In this document: piece by piece, positions 17,210-26,067 of the stretch
Position numbering within the stretch: position 1 is the first letter of the stretch
Layout: each line of letters begins with the position of its first letter
Program-made: the position numbers and the translations under genes
Assembly (NCBI GenBank): GCA_963521065.1
Contig: CAUQTI010000005.1
Coordinates: 1 to 64,000, forward strand
Origin: IOR16 sp963521065
Lineage (GTDB): Bacteria; Bacillota; Clostridia; Peptostreptococcales; Anaerovoracaceae
Direction: 5' to 3'
Length of the DNA: 64,000 bases
Notes under the pieces: model-generated
Seen by the model: only the letters and a program-made list of their open reading frames with translations
What the model was told of the DNA's origin: nothing
The model's database searches: none

Positions 17210-18633
17210 GCCGAAAGAAGCCTGGAAATGTAGACCGGAAGACGGTGTCTGCTCCGGTTATGAAAATAGATAAGACACGAACTGCGGCAGGCTCTCAGAG
17301 TCTGTTTTTTTCATCCTCAAATACCCGTGAATTTGGTTCCGTCCTCCGGGAGGTTCAGGCCCATATTTCCTCCCATTATGCGGGACTCATTACGGATGGC
17401 AGCAACGGTGAGCGAAAAGAGCAAATCAAACGGTATATTGCCAAGTACCTCCAGGATAACCGGGTAGCAGTAGCGGGAATGACCGAGGCACAGCTCACTG
17501 ACGCACTTTATACCGAAATGGCCGAGTTTTCTTTTCTGACCAAGTACATCTTTGGGGAGGGCATTGAGGAAATTGACGTAAACGCCTGGGACGATGTGGA
17601 GGTCCAATATAGCAACGGCATCACCAAGAAGCTTACGGAACACTTTGAAAGTCCCGAACACGCAATCAATGTGGTGCGCCGCATGCTGCATGTCTCCGGC
17701 ATGGTGTTAGATAATGCCAGCCCTACTGCACTTGGGCATTTAAGCAAGAATATCCGTATTGCGGTTCTAAAGTCTCCAGTGGTGGATGAAGATGTTGGCG
17801 TAGCCGCCTCTATCCGTATTGTAAACCCGCAGTCCATGCAAAAGGATGACTTTACCGGAGGCGGCACAGCCACCGAGCCGATGCTGGACTTTTTATCGGA
17901 ATGCCTGCGATACGGCGTGTCCACCTGCGTGGCAGGAGCCACCAGCTCCGGCAAGACCACGCTGGCAGGATGGCTTCTGACCACTATCCCGGATGGAAAG
18001 CGCATCTTTACCATTGAAAACGGCTCCCGCGAGCTTGCATTGGTAAGGCGCAGGGATGGGCAAGTCGTAAACAGCGTCATCCACACCCTGACCCGCGACA
18101 GTGAAAATGAACGGCAGCGGATTACGCAGACCAGTCTTCTGGATATGTCTCTGCGCTTTAACCCGGATTATGTAGTGGTGGGAGAAATGCGAAGCGCCGA
18201 GGCAAACGCAGCCCAGGAAGCAGCCCGAACCGGTATCACGGTATTGACCACAATTCACTCTAACAGCTGTGAGGCCACATGGCGCAGAATGGTATCCCTG
18301 TGCAAGCGCGCGGTGGATATGTCTGATGAAACCCTCATGGCCTATGTGACAGAAGCCTATCCCCTTGTGGTGTTCTGCAAGCAGCTTGAGAATAAGGCTC
18401 GCCGCGTCATGGAAATCATGGAGTGCGAGATCCTGCCGGACGGCACAAGAAACTTCCGTCCGCTGTTCCAGTACCACATCACCGAAAACCGTATGGATAA
18501 CGGAAAATTCATTATTGCTGGACACCATGAGATCGTACAGGGCATCTCAGGGAGCCTGCAGAGAAGGCTGCTGGAGAACGGCATGCCGCAAAGTACCTTG
18601 AAGCGCATTCTTGCGATGGGAGGTGCCGCATGA
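17206..18633 (+). CDS. CpaF/TadA secretion ATPase
   Basis: A 475-residue hexameric ATPase of the VirB11/CpaF/GspE family. Walker A GATSSGKTT is near residue 245; VVGEMRSAEA near 325 is the Walker B/Asp-box region with following His-box (TTIHSNS). The N-terminal part (about 60-160) is the CpaF-type domain. It would power pilus assembly together with the adjacent TadB/TadC proteins. This is the only VirB11-like ATPase in the window, so it could also serve the conjugation machine; that is speculation. Overlaps neighbours on both sides by four bases. Confidence 0.93.
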   Translation: MSRKKPGNVDRKTVSAPVMKIDKTRTAAGSQSLFFSSSNTREFGSVLREVQAHISSHYAGLITDGSNGERKEQIKRYIAKYLQDNRVAVAGMTEAQLTDALYTEMAEFSFLTKYIFGEGIEEIDVNAWDDVEVQYSNGITKKLTEHFESPEHAINVVRRMLHVSGMVLDNASPTALGHLSKNIRIAVLKSPVVDEDVGVAASIRIVNPQSMQKDDFTGGGTATEPMLDFLSECLRYGVSTCVAGATSSGKTTLAGWLLTTIPDGKRIFTIENGSRELALVRRRDGQVVNSVIHTLTRDSENERQRITQTSLLDMSLRFNPDYVVVGEMRSAEANAAQEAARTGITVLTTIHSNSCEATWRRMVSLCKRAVDMSDETLMAYVTEAYPLVVFCKQLENKARRVMEIMECEILPDGTRNFRPLFQYHITENRMDNGKFIIAGHHEIVQGISGSLQRRLLENGMPQSTLKRILAMGGAA

Positions 18634-19559
18634 CAGGAATCCTTTTAACTGCCTGCATCGGTTTGATTGCAGGTGCTTTTCTCATCCTCGGCCTTTCTCC
18701 TCTGGAATTTACAGATGGTCTGTTCGGGTTTCTGACCCGAAAGGATCAAAGCATCCGCGCGCAGATCAACGAAAGCACGAACCGGAAAAAGGCCCGTTTT
18801 CTGCGCAGGGAGATCATTGAAGTGCAGGAGATCTTAAAGCTTACTGGTCGTGCAAGCCGCTTTTCGATGGTGTGCGCGGTGTCGCTGTTACTTTTCGCGG
18901 CAGGGGCGGCCTTTGCTATTCTGCTAAACAATGTGTTTCTGGTGCCGGTGCTGGCGGCGGGGCTGATGTTCCTGCCCTTTTGGTACATCCGACTGACAGC
19001 AACTCATTACAAAAAAGCAGTGGCGGCTGAGCTGGAAACCGCGCTTTCCATTATCACCACATCTTACTTAAGAAATGAGGACATCCTCACCGCCGTGGAG
19101 GAAAGCGTACAGTACTTAAATCCGCCGGTAAAAAACGTGTTTACAGAATTTCTGGCACAAACCCAGCTCATTGACCCGGATGTGGAAGCTGCACTCCATG
19201 CCATGAAGCCAAAGATTCAGAACGATGTGTTCCACGAATGGGTGGATGCCATCAGCTCCTGCCGCTATGACAGAAGCCTAAAAACCACCCTGACGCCCAT
19301 TGTATCAAAGCTCAGCGATATGCGGATTGTCAATGCGGAGCTGGAGTATCTGGTATCTGAGCCACGCAAGGAATTCATCATCATGGCGATGCTGGTGGTG
19401 GGCAATATCCCCATTATGTATATGCTGAACAGGGACTGGTATCATACGCTGATGCACTCCATGGTGGGACAGATTATTCTGGCAATTTGCGCTGCCGCTA
19501 TCTTTATTTCTGCGGCATTTGTGATACGGCTGACCAAGCCTATTGAGTACAGGAGGTGA
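18630..19559 (+). CDS. TadB-like inner membrane platform protein
   Basis: A 309-residue protein with hydrophobic segments near the N-terminus (4-22), around 85-120, and two near the C-terminus (250-295), enclosing a cytoplasmic T2SSF-like helical domain (about 130-240). This is the TadB/TadC layout: the platform that the CpaF ATPase acts on. Overlaps cpaF by four bases and is followed by a tadC-like gene. Confidence 0.8.
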   Translation: MTGILLTACIGLIAGAFLILGLSPLEFTDGLFGFLTRKDQSIRAQINESTNRKKARFLRREIIEVQEILKLTGRASRFSMVCAVSLLLFAAGAAFAILLNNVFLVPVLAAGLMFLPFWYIRLTATHYKKAVAAELETALSIITTSYLRNEDILTAVEESVQYLNPPVKNVFTEFLAQTQLIDPDVEAALHAMKPKIQNDVFHEWVDAISSCRYDRSLKTTLTPIVSKLSDMRIVNAELEYLVSEPRKEFIIMAMLVVGNIPIMYMLNRDWYHTLMHSMVGQIILAICAAAIFISAAFVIRLTKPIEYRR

Positions 19560-19564
19560 CCGGG

Positions 19565-20437
19565 ATGATGACACAGTTATTTTTTACCGGAATCCTTATT
19601 GCCGCGGGGTTATTTCTGATATTGGCAGATGTACTAAAGCTTCCCGCCATGGGAGCCGGAAAGGCCATGCTGGGTGCCGGCAAGGAAAATAAGAAAGCTG
19701 CTAAAACAGTGGAAGCGTGGTTAATGACAGGTGCGGTAAAGCTCTCGAAATACATCCGGATGGATGAGTACAAGCGAAGCCGGATGGCAAATATCCTGAA
19801 GGCTTCCGGCATTTCCATGACACCGGAGGTGTATACGGCCTATGCCATTACCAAATCCGGAGCCATAGCATTTGGTGCGCTGCCGTGCCTATTCCTGCTT
19901 CCGCTGCTGGCTCCGGTACTGTTGATTCTGGCAGTGCTGACCTATTTTCAGGAAACGAAACGTGCTGACGAGCAGCTTCGGGAAAAACGAGAACAGGTAG
20001 AAGGTGAGCTCCCCCGATTTGTGGCAACCATTGAGCAGACCCTAAAGGCCAGCCGGGATGTGCTGGGGATGATTGAAACCTACAAGAAGAATGCCGGACC
20101 TGCCTTTGCCCATGAACTGGATGTGCTAACAGCCGACATGCGCTCCTCCAGCTATGAAGCGGCGATGACCCGGTTTGAGTCAAGACTTAATTCGCCCATG
20201 CTTTCTGATGTGGTCAGAGGTCTCATTGGCGTACTGCGCGGCGATGACAGCGCTGTGTATTTTCAGATGCTGGCGCATGATTTTAAAGCGCTGGAGCTTC
20301 AGAGACTCAAGGGGCAGGCACAGAAGATCCCGCCGAAGATTCGGATATTCTCCTTTATTATGCTAATGTGCTTTCTTTTTACCTATCTCGCCATCATCGC
20401 CTTGGAGATTATAAATTCTCTTGGAACAATGTTTTAG
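19565..20437 (+). CDS. TadC-like inner membrane platform protein
   Basis: A 290-residue protein. The ATG at 19565 lies eight bases after aggaggtg; an alternative GTG at 19556 would overlap tadB by four bases. Hydrophobic segments near 2-20, 95-125 and 268-288 flank a type II secretion F-type domain (EGELPRFVATIEQTLKASRD is the recognisable part, near 145). With TadB it should form the membrane platform of the Tad pilus. Confidence 0.82.
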   Translation: MMTQLFFTGILIAAGLFLILADVLKLPAMGAGKAMLGAGKENKKAAKTVEAWLMTGAVKLSKYIRMDEYKRSRMANILKASGISMTPEVYTAYAITKSGAIAFGALPCLFLLPLLAPVLLILAVLTYFQETKRADEQLREKREQVEGELPRFVATIEQTLKASRDVLGMIETYKKNAGPAFAHELDVLTADMRSSSYEAAMTRFESRLNSPMLSDVVRGLIGVLRGDDSAVYFQMLAHDFKALELQRLKGQAQKIPPKIRIFSFIMLMCFLFTYLAIIALEIINSLGTMF

Positions 20438-20452
20438 ATTGGAGGTGTAACT

Positions 20453-21112
20453 TTGGAAGACAAATATCAATCCCTGCTGTTTGACCGCCTGCAGGAGAAT
20501 TACAATGCATTTACCGCAGAATGGGCAGCACTTGCACCGGAGGAACTGATTGAAAAAGCAGAGGAAATCTATGCGGTTCAGATGACAAAAAAACACCTCA
20601 TGAGCTGTGTGGATGAGCAGCAGGCCGCATGGCTGCTGCGTTATGAAAATCCGCTGGAAATCATGCGTGACAGATGGATTGAAGAGAACGGCATGGGGAT
20701 GGTGCATGATGAAGATTTCTCCCATGCGCTATGGGTGGTAATGGACAGCCAGGATACAGAAAAACTCTATGCGTTGTCAAAAGTCGCAGAACCGTCCACA
20801 AACCGGGATCGCCCTGTAACTGTTCGGGAGTTCATTGAAAAGCACCAAGGCGTTGCCTATGATATGATGACGCCAGGCGGATATGTGTATCTGACACCGG
20901 AAAAGGCACAACTTCTGCAGGATGGGCAGAGCACGAAGGGGCATCCGGGAAGCCCAGAGTATGCAGTGGAAATTCCTGCAGAAGAGCTGCTGGAACAGGA
21001 GGTTGTAAATGCCCGTTTCAGTGATGGTGCATGGCATCTGCTCAGTGATTACATTCATGAAATGGATATAGAGCAGGAGCAGACTCCCATGGAGGGGGTG
21101 ACCCTGTGCTGA
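20453..21112 (+). CDS. DUF3848-like protein inside the pilus operon
   Basis: A 219-residue cytoplasmic protein with TTG start six bases after ggaggtg. The N-terminal about 85 residues (LFDRLQENYNAFTAEWAALAPEEL and following) look like DUF3848, a helical domain I know from clostridial conjugative elements. The remaining part is unassigned and acidic. No catalytic motif is visible. It overlaps the next gene by seven bases. Role unknown. Confidence 0.62.
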   Translation: MEDKYQSLLFDRLQENYNAFTAEWAALAPEELIEKAEEIYAVQMTKKHLMSCVDEQQAAWLLRYENPLEIMRDRWIEENGMGMVHDEDFSHALWVVMDSQDTEKLYALSKVAEPSTNRDRPVTVREFIEKHQGVAYDMMTPGGYVYLTPEKAQLLQDGQSTKGHPGSPEYAVEIPAEELLEQEVVNARFSDGAWHLLSDYIHEMDIEQEQTPMEGVTLC

Positions 21113-21504
21113 AGAAAATTCTGAAAAACAGGCGCGGTGAAGGTTATATTGACGTAGCCGTGCTGGTGTTGTGCGTGATGCTGGTCATCGCGGTGGCAGT
21201 CAGCGTCCTGCCTGTATTCGTTACAAAGAATAAGCTGGACACCTATGCCGCCGAGCTGTGCCGGGAAGCGGAAATCGCCGGATGTGTGGGAAGTGAAACA
21301 AACTTACGAGCGCAGGTATTGACCGAAAAGACCGGGCTTAATCCCAATATCTCATGGTCGAAAAGCGGAAAAATCCAGCTAAATCAGGATGTTACTGTGA
21401 CAGTGACCGTGCAGACAGACCTTGGATTATTCGGCGGATTCGGGAGCTTTCCGGTTACGCTCAAAGCACAGGCCAGCGGGAAAAGCGAGGTGTATTGGAA
21501 GTGA
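21106..21504 (+). CDS. TadE-like pseudopilin (DUF4320 type)
   Basis: A 132-residue protein with GTG start, preceded by ggagggggtgaccct. The N-terminus is basic, then RRGEGYID and a long hydrophobic helix (about residues 15-36), then an extracytoplasmic domain. The GE-G-Y-I-D junction closely resembles the one in the Flp-like pilin at 14767 (GE-N-F-V-D), so both may be cut by the prepilin peptidase of this operon. From memory this fits DUF4320. Start and operon position are secure; pilin function is inferred. Confidence 0.7.
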   Translation: MLKKILKNRRGEGYIDVAVLVLCVMLVIAVAVSVLPVFVTKNKLDTYAAELCREAEIAGCVGSETNLRAQVLTEKTGLNPNISWSKSGKIQLNQDVTVTVTVQTDLGLFGGFGSFPVTLKAQASGKSEVYWK

Positions 21505-22052
21505 CAAATGGAAAAAAATATGCTATTCTAAAAGATAACAAAGGAACCTCGTTTCCCTTAATTATTGCAGTAGCCTTGGTGCTGCTGATGGTGCTGTGCG
21601 GAGCCGCCGAGTATATCCGACTTGCGATTATTGCCCAGGGCGTCCGGGACGCGGTTCAATCCGCTGTCATTTTCACCGTGAATGACAGCTATGACGATGT
21701 ATATCACGGTGTCCGGGAAGGTTATGCCGGAGCGTATACACCATCTGCAGACGAATTTGAGGAAAGCCTTGACTACGGCGACATCTATGGGTATCTGGAC
21801 GAGCTGTTGGGGCTGCGCTACGAAGGCGGATATCATGTGAAATATGCCGGAGATGGCTTGGAATTCAAACTCTCACGACTATCTGTAAACTTAGAAAATA
21901 TGCCGCTGGCACCGGGCAGCCCAAACAACAGCCGTGGATTTCTGGCTGATGCAGTGATTCGATTGGAGGTTCCGGTACGGTTTGGGGGCAAACTGCTCCC
22001 ACCGATGGTGATTAACCTCAAAACGCAGGCGAAATATATGCCTTTATTTTAG
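21501..22052 (+). CDS. TadE/TadG-like pilus-associated membrane protein
   Basis: A 183-residue protein. The start is taken as the GTG at 21501, overlapping the previous stop by four bases (GTGA); a longer frame only overlaps the previous gene. A basic N-terminus leads into a hydrophobic helix (about 18-36) and then VQSAVIFTVNDSY, typical of TadE-like pseudopilins, which continue in an extracytoplasmic domain. Last gene of the Tad-type cluster. Confidence 0.68.
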   Translation: MTNGKKYAILKDNKGTSFPLIIAVALVLLMVLCGAAEYIRLAIIAQGVRDAVQSAVIFTVNDSYDDVYHGVREGYAGAYTPSADEFEESLDYGDIYGYLDELLGLRYEGGYHVKYAGDGLEFKLSRLSVNLENMPLAPGSPNNSRGFLADAVIRLEVPVRFGGKLLPPMVINLKTQAKYMPLF

Positions 22053-22054
22053 CT

Positions 22055-22085
22055 GTTTTCGGATTATCCATAGACTTCCGAAAAC
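22055..22085 (+). terminator. Hairpin after the Tad cluster, weak terminator
   Basis: A 9-bp inverted repeat gttttcgga / tccgaaaac three bases after the stop. It lacks a T tract, so it may stabilise or process the operon mRNA rather than end it. Confidence 0.4.
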
Positions 22086-22151
22086 TTATGTAGTATGGTG
22101 TGTCATTGAAAAACATACCATCAACCATTCACGAAAAGGAGGTCATCCTAC

Positions 22152-22736
22152 ATGAAACTGACAGAAAAAACAAAACGCAGACTTACAGTTGCAGGACTCG
22201 GTGTTGTGGGCATCGCCCTTGTAATAGCAATTGCCTCACAGTTTAAAACAGAGGTTCCCAACGAACCGGAGATACTGCCAACGCAGGCGGTGTCCAGTGA
22301 GGTCACCCCTAGCGCAGATATTCCTGACCCTTCCACGCTGCCTTCGGAAACGCCGAAGATCAGCGTACCATCAATTGATCCGACAGAAACACCAGCTGTG
22401 ACGGAGGGTGCGGATACCGGAAAATCCACTGGTACCGAGCAGAGCATCCAGGCAGAGCCTACGAAGCCACCTGCTCCTACAGAAGCACCTAAACCAAAGC
22501 CGGAAGCTTCCAAAGAAGAACAATCTGCCGCTAATCCAAGCAAGCCTCCTGAGAATAAGACGGAGGGCACGGTAAAGACAACGCCGCAGGAACCGGCAGG
22601 CGGAGAAAAGAAAGATGGGAAAATATATGTGCCGGGCTTTGGATGGATTGAAGATGAAGGTGGCGGTGTTAAACAGGAGACTGTGGGTAATGAGGGCGAT
22701 GAGCTGACAGGAAATAAAGTGGGGCAGATGGATTAG
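22152..22736 (+). CDS. Membrane-anchored Pro/Thr-rich protein (DUF6550-like)
   Basis: A 194-residue protein with an N-terminal basic region, one membrane helix (about residues 12-30) and a long extracellular low-complexity region rich in Pro, Thr, Glu and Lys, ending in a short folded-looking segment (IYVPGFGWIEDEGGG). It resembles what I remember as DUF6550; the match is not verified. RBS aaaaggaggtcatccta. The rigid Pro/Thr stretch could span the cell wall. A strong terminator follows. Confidence 0.6.
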   Translation: MKLTEKTKRRLTVAGLGVVGIALVIAIASQFKTEVPNEPEILPTQAVSSEVTPSADIPDPSTLPSETPKISVPSIDPTETPAVTEGADTGKSTGTEQSIQAEPTKPPAPTEAPKPKPEASKEEQSAANPSKPPENKTEGTVKTTPQEPAGGEKKDGKIYVPGFGWIEDEGGGVKQETVGNEGDELTGNKVGQMD

Positions 22737-22758
22737 CCCACAAAAAAGAATATAGCAT

Positions 22759-22786
22759 AAAAAGCACCGATTATTCGGTGCTTTTT
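22759..22786 (+). terminator. Strong terminator
   Basis: Stem aaaaagcaccg / cggtgcttttt with loop attatt. Confidence 0.85.
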
Positions 22787-22807
22787 ACTGTTTCAGGGAG
22801 GTATCAT

Positions 22808-24508
22808 ATGAAACGACATCTCAGTATTTTGCTTATACTGGTGCTGCTAGTTTCTGCGTTTTTGCCGAACACCGCCCATGCCGAAGGAGATGGAAACATT
22901 GATCATGGAGGTGGCGGCATGGGCAGCGGTACCAGCGAAAACTATTGGAATTCTGGCAATGAGGGTGTTAGAATTACCGTTGTTCGTGAAAGCGATAGAG
23001 CTACTGTAACAACCCCTATAGATTTCTCAAACAAAACCCCATCGGTCTCTGTGCATTTTGGAAAAGTCTCGAAAATTGCATATACCAACGGGCATGGGGT
23101 TTCGCCAACCACATCAACGTACACTTGCTTAAAACCAGCTCTTTCCATGCCTCGAATAATAAGTTCAGGCAGTGGGCAGGCAAGCATTGTACAAATTAAA
23201 AGTTATTTTACAGATGAACTTGTTATCCGATATATCGCTCAAGTTACCGGTATGAACTATGATGTATTAATTAACGGCGAATACAAGCTTCTACTGGAAC
23301 CTATTGCCTATATTACATTTCAGGGTGTAAAAATGGCAATGACAGCCACCGAAGCAGCGCTTTACGATCAGAAGCTAGGTGGTGGACTGCGAAGCAAGAT
23401 GGTTTCGCTTAGCCACAAAAACCTGCCCTTAGCAATGTTTTTAGAGGTATCGGATCTCGGTTATCCCGCATGGTCAGGCTCAAGAACATCAGCGGCTTCT
23501 AATGTTGATATCATTTCATCCCTGGGAATTGGTGTTGTCAGGTTTAAGGAAAAACCTAACAAACCACCCGAAGTGACTGCATGGGATTATGAGTACCGCG
23601 TTAATACCGATGTCATCACCGCAGTCACTGTTCGCGGTGGACAGTCCGATCCTGACCATCCGGTAACAGTCCGATTCAACATAGGTGGCAGAACTTATAC
23701 CGTCAGTGGCGTGTACTACCCAGATGGAGATAGCCAACTGGTATGGGTACGCTGGAGGACACCCTCCACACCACAGACAATGACCATTGATGTGTCGGTA
23801 TCGGGTAGTGGCTCCGCCAGCAAGGGTACCATTACAGCTAAAATCGTTGACCTATCCGGGAATGATCCGCCTAATCCTGTGGCAGATGACCGGAACGACG
23901 GCTATACCAAACCGTCCGTGACGAGCAAGGAACAGAAGACCTCGGCCTCTTGGGGTGTCTGGCGCCCGTGGTGGCATGAATATTGGGTTTGGCACAGCGG
24001 TGATGAAGATGAGGATGGATGGTGGGAAGACGAAGGATGGTGGGAGTTCGATTGGGACGCTTATCATGCCAGTCTTTCTGCAACCATGCGCATCACGCCA
24101 GATGCAAAGATACCGACTGCCTCGGGAAAAACCATGGGAAGTGGTTACGGCATCAATCAAAGCACCACTGCTAATGTCAGTACCAATCAATCTTCTGCGG
24201 TGACCGATGCGCAGAATGCCGTTACCTATTTTCCAGAATTTCAATATCAGACGTACTGGCGGCTTTTAGAGCGTACCCAATCCGGCTATAGCTCCAAGTT
24301 TGAATTTGCTGCCAACAAGTATTCTACCTACAAACGCAGAACCCACTTCACTCCCGTATGGATGCCAAACGGAAGCTACACTCCCTACACATGGCTGATA
24401 GATTGCTGGACGCCTTCGGGAATGCTTTCTATGAATCTGACCGACTCAGTAAACATCCAGGGAAGCGTTTGGGATGACTGGCACATTGCGCCTGTCAAAC
24501 CGGATTGA
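22808..24508 (+). CDS. Secreted protein of unknown function
   Basis: A 566-residue protein. The ATG at 22808 follows tcagggaggtatcat; starting there gives a classical signal peptide (MKRHLSILLILVLLVSAFL... with a likely cut after HAEG at about residue 26). The mature part is mostly beta-like, with an Ig-like segment near residues 255-350 (VTAVTVRGGQSDPDHPVTVRF) and an unusual Trp/Asp/Glu-rich stretch (about 385-420: WWEDEGWWEFDWD). No sortase motif, SLH or membrane anchor is visible. It probably acts at the cell surface during mating; this is inferred only from context. Confidence 0.65.
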   Translation: MKRHLSILLILVLLVSAFLPNTAHAEGDGNIDHGGGGMGSGTSENYWNSGNEGVRITVVRESDRATVTTPIDFSNKTPSVSVHFGKVSKIAYTNGHGVSPTTSTYTCLKPALSMPRIISSGSGQASIVQIKSYFTDELVIRYIAQVTGMNYDVLINGEYKLLLEPIAYITFQGVKMAMTATEAALYDQKLGGGLRSKMVSLSHKNLPLAMFLEVSDLGYPAWSGSRTSAASNVDIISSLGIGVVRFKEKPNKPPEVTAWDYEYRVNTDVITAVTVRGGQSDPDHPVTVRFNIGGRTYTVSGVYYPDGDSQLVWVRWRTPSTPQTMTIDVSVSGSGSASKGTITAKIVDLSGNDPPNPVADDRNDGYTKPSVTSKEQKTSASWGVWRPWWHEYWVWHSGDEDEDGWWEDEGWWEFDWDAYHASLSATMRITPDAKIPTASGKTMGSGYGINQSTTANVSTNQSSAVTDAQNAVTYFPEFQYQTYWRLLERTQSGYSSKFEFAANKYSTYKRRTHFTPVWMPNGSYTPYTWLIDCWTPSGMLSMNLTDSVNIQGSVWDDWHIAPVKPD

Positions 24509-24518
24509 GAGGTACAAT

Positions 24519-24980
24519 ATGGCATATGAACGCATTGAAAAACCGGAGGGCAGCCTATATCATTACACCAAAAAGGAACGGCTGGACAGCATTTTGCAGG
24601 ACGGCAGAATACGCCGGTTTGGTGACCGGGAATGCTGGTTCTGCACTTCTCTTGAGGATACTCTGTCATTGATGGAAAGAACGGTCATGCAGGAAGGTAA
24701 TCCGTATTATGATGTAAACGGTATACTCCAACGGTATCCAGCCTTTGTGCCGGAGGAATATGTGATTCTTAGACTCACACCCCGATACCAGAATGGTGAA
24801 TGGGTCCGCTGGAATCAGGAGATACCCCACGGCAGTCCTCCCGAGCTGCTGGCGGCGGCAAAGGAATTCAGCAGGTTAAAGGTCGGTTTCCGTAGTGACT
24901 TTAAATTTCAGGCAAATCCGGAGGTGATAGAGGTTTCTCCTATGTTGGAGCAAAATCAGCAGCCCCGGCTTTCTATGTAG
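24519..24980 (+). CDS. Small protein with ADP-ribosyltransferase-like N-terminus
   Basis: A 153-residue protein starting at the ATG at 24519 (RBS gagaggtacaat). The N-terminus (LYHYTKKERLDSILQDGRI) has the H-Y-T plus S-I-L-x-x-G pattern seen in RES/DarT/DUF4433-type ADP-ribosyltransferase folds, followed by FGDRECWFCTS. The catalytic glutamate cannot be assigned with confidence. It ends in QPRLSM, a variant of the shared tail. It could be an effector, or a structural relic of the fold. The family assignment is a pattern match only. Confidence 0.5.
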   Translation: MAYERIEKPEGSLYHYTKKERLDSILQDGRIRRFGDRECWFCTSLEDTLSLMERTVMQEGNPYYDVNGILQRYPAFVPEEYVILRLTPRYQNGEWVRWNQEIPHGSPPELLAAAKEFSRLKVGFRSDFKFQANPEVIEVSPMLEQNQQPRLSM

Positions 24981-25003
24981 CAAACAACAGCAGAAAAACA
25001 ACA

Positions 25004-25037
25004 TGGCTGTGGAGTGAAGAACTTCACAGCCTTTTTT
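25004..25037 (+). terminator. Terminator
   Basis: Stem ggctgtg / cacagcc with a run of seven T immediately afterwards. Confidence 0.75.
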
Positions 25038-25073
25038 TCTGCCCCAAAACCAATAATGAAAGGTGGTAACCCT

Positions 25074-25332
25074 ATGAAAATGAAACGAATCCTGTCTATG
25101 CTCTGTGTCATGCTGCTGATTATCGGACTGTTCGGTACGACAGCGTATGCGGCAGGTTCCGGCGATGTGGCGGGAGCGATTGAAGGAACATGGAACGATG
25201 CCTCCGGGCAAATCAAGACCGTGGTGAACAAGGTCGTTTTTCCTGCAATTGACCTGATTCTGGCGGTCTTTTTCTTTGCTAAACTTGCGATGGCGTACTT
25301 TGATTACCGTAAGCACGGGCAATTTGAGTGGG
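25074..25332 (+). CDS. VirB2-like / DUF3852 membrane protein, exon 1 (split by group II intron)
   Basis: First 86 codons plus one base of a 112-residue protein. The ATG at 25074 follows aaaggtggtaaccct. The protein has a signal peptide (residues 1-25, ending AYA), then GTWNDASGQIKTVVNKVVFPAID and two hydrophobic helices, like the small VirB2/TrbC-type subunits of Gram-positive type IV systems. The frame reaches KHGQFEW and then meets the 5' end of a group II intron (GTGCGAC). Joined to 28086-28165 it gives a continuous, correctly phased protein (259 + 80 = 339 bases). Without splicing it would end prematurely at 25349. Confidence 0.85.
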
Positions 25333-26067
25333 GTGCGACACGTTCCTAACTGAAAAGGTTAGGCACTAAATAATGAACGTGTAAATGTTCAGTTTAGGAG
25401 AACTGATATTCCGACAGGTGGAATGAGGGGGTAACGCCCTGAAATGCCTGCCTTGATACTCCGACGTGCAAAATGGCCTGTAATAGCTGTACTGTACGAA
25501 GCTCGGTGAAGTCGGCAGAGAGCAACCGTAAGCAGATAAGATATTTTGTCTGTACGAAAGCTGTTCAGAGGTGAATGGTGTTGCCTATATGCCGGAGGTC
25601 AATAAATTGCCTATGGTGAGTATGTGAAAAGTGGTTCACAGACGAACACCCGATATAAAAAGTCTAAACGAATAGTGCATAGAAATGTGCATACGCCAAC
25701 ACTGGCGGGTATGTGAGGTAAAGTAAAACACCATTTATGAAATACCTTATGCCGTTACAGGCGGCATCCAGCATACAGGCTTAGAGGGACACCTAAGGGC
25801 GATATGAAATGATAGGAATATCGGAACGTGGAAAGGTTGGAACGTGGAGCGGATTACAACGCTATGAGGCGTTTGCAGGGAAAGCGGTATCTAAAACCGT
25901 ATAACCTACATTAATCCAACTGAAAGTAGAGCCGTGGTACCGATGAAGCGGTGATAATAAGCCGTGGAGGGACGGGCTCGAGTCGTTAAGAAATAAAATA
26001 AGTAAACACACAATCTCAAAGGTTCGAGTAAGACTAAGAAAAGCAAAATCCCCTGAAAGTGAGGATA
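25333..26067 (+). ncRNA. Group II intron RNA, domains I-IV 5' part
   Basis: The non-coding stretch between the intron 5' end and the IEP start. Many short complementary segments are present, and the EBS/IBS pairing with the exon (caatttgagtggg) could not be resolved by eye. No other gene is seen; stop codons are dense in all frames. Confidence 0.75.
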
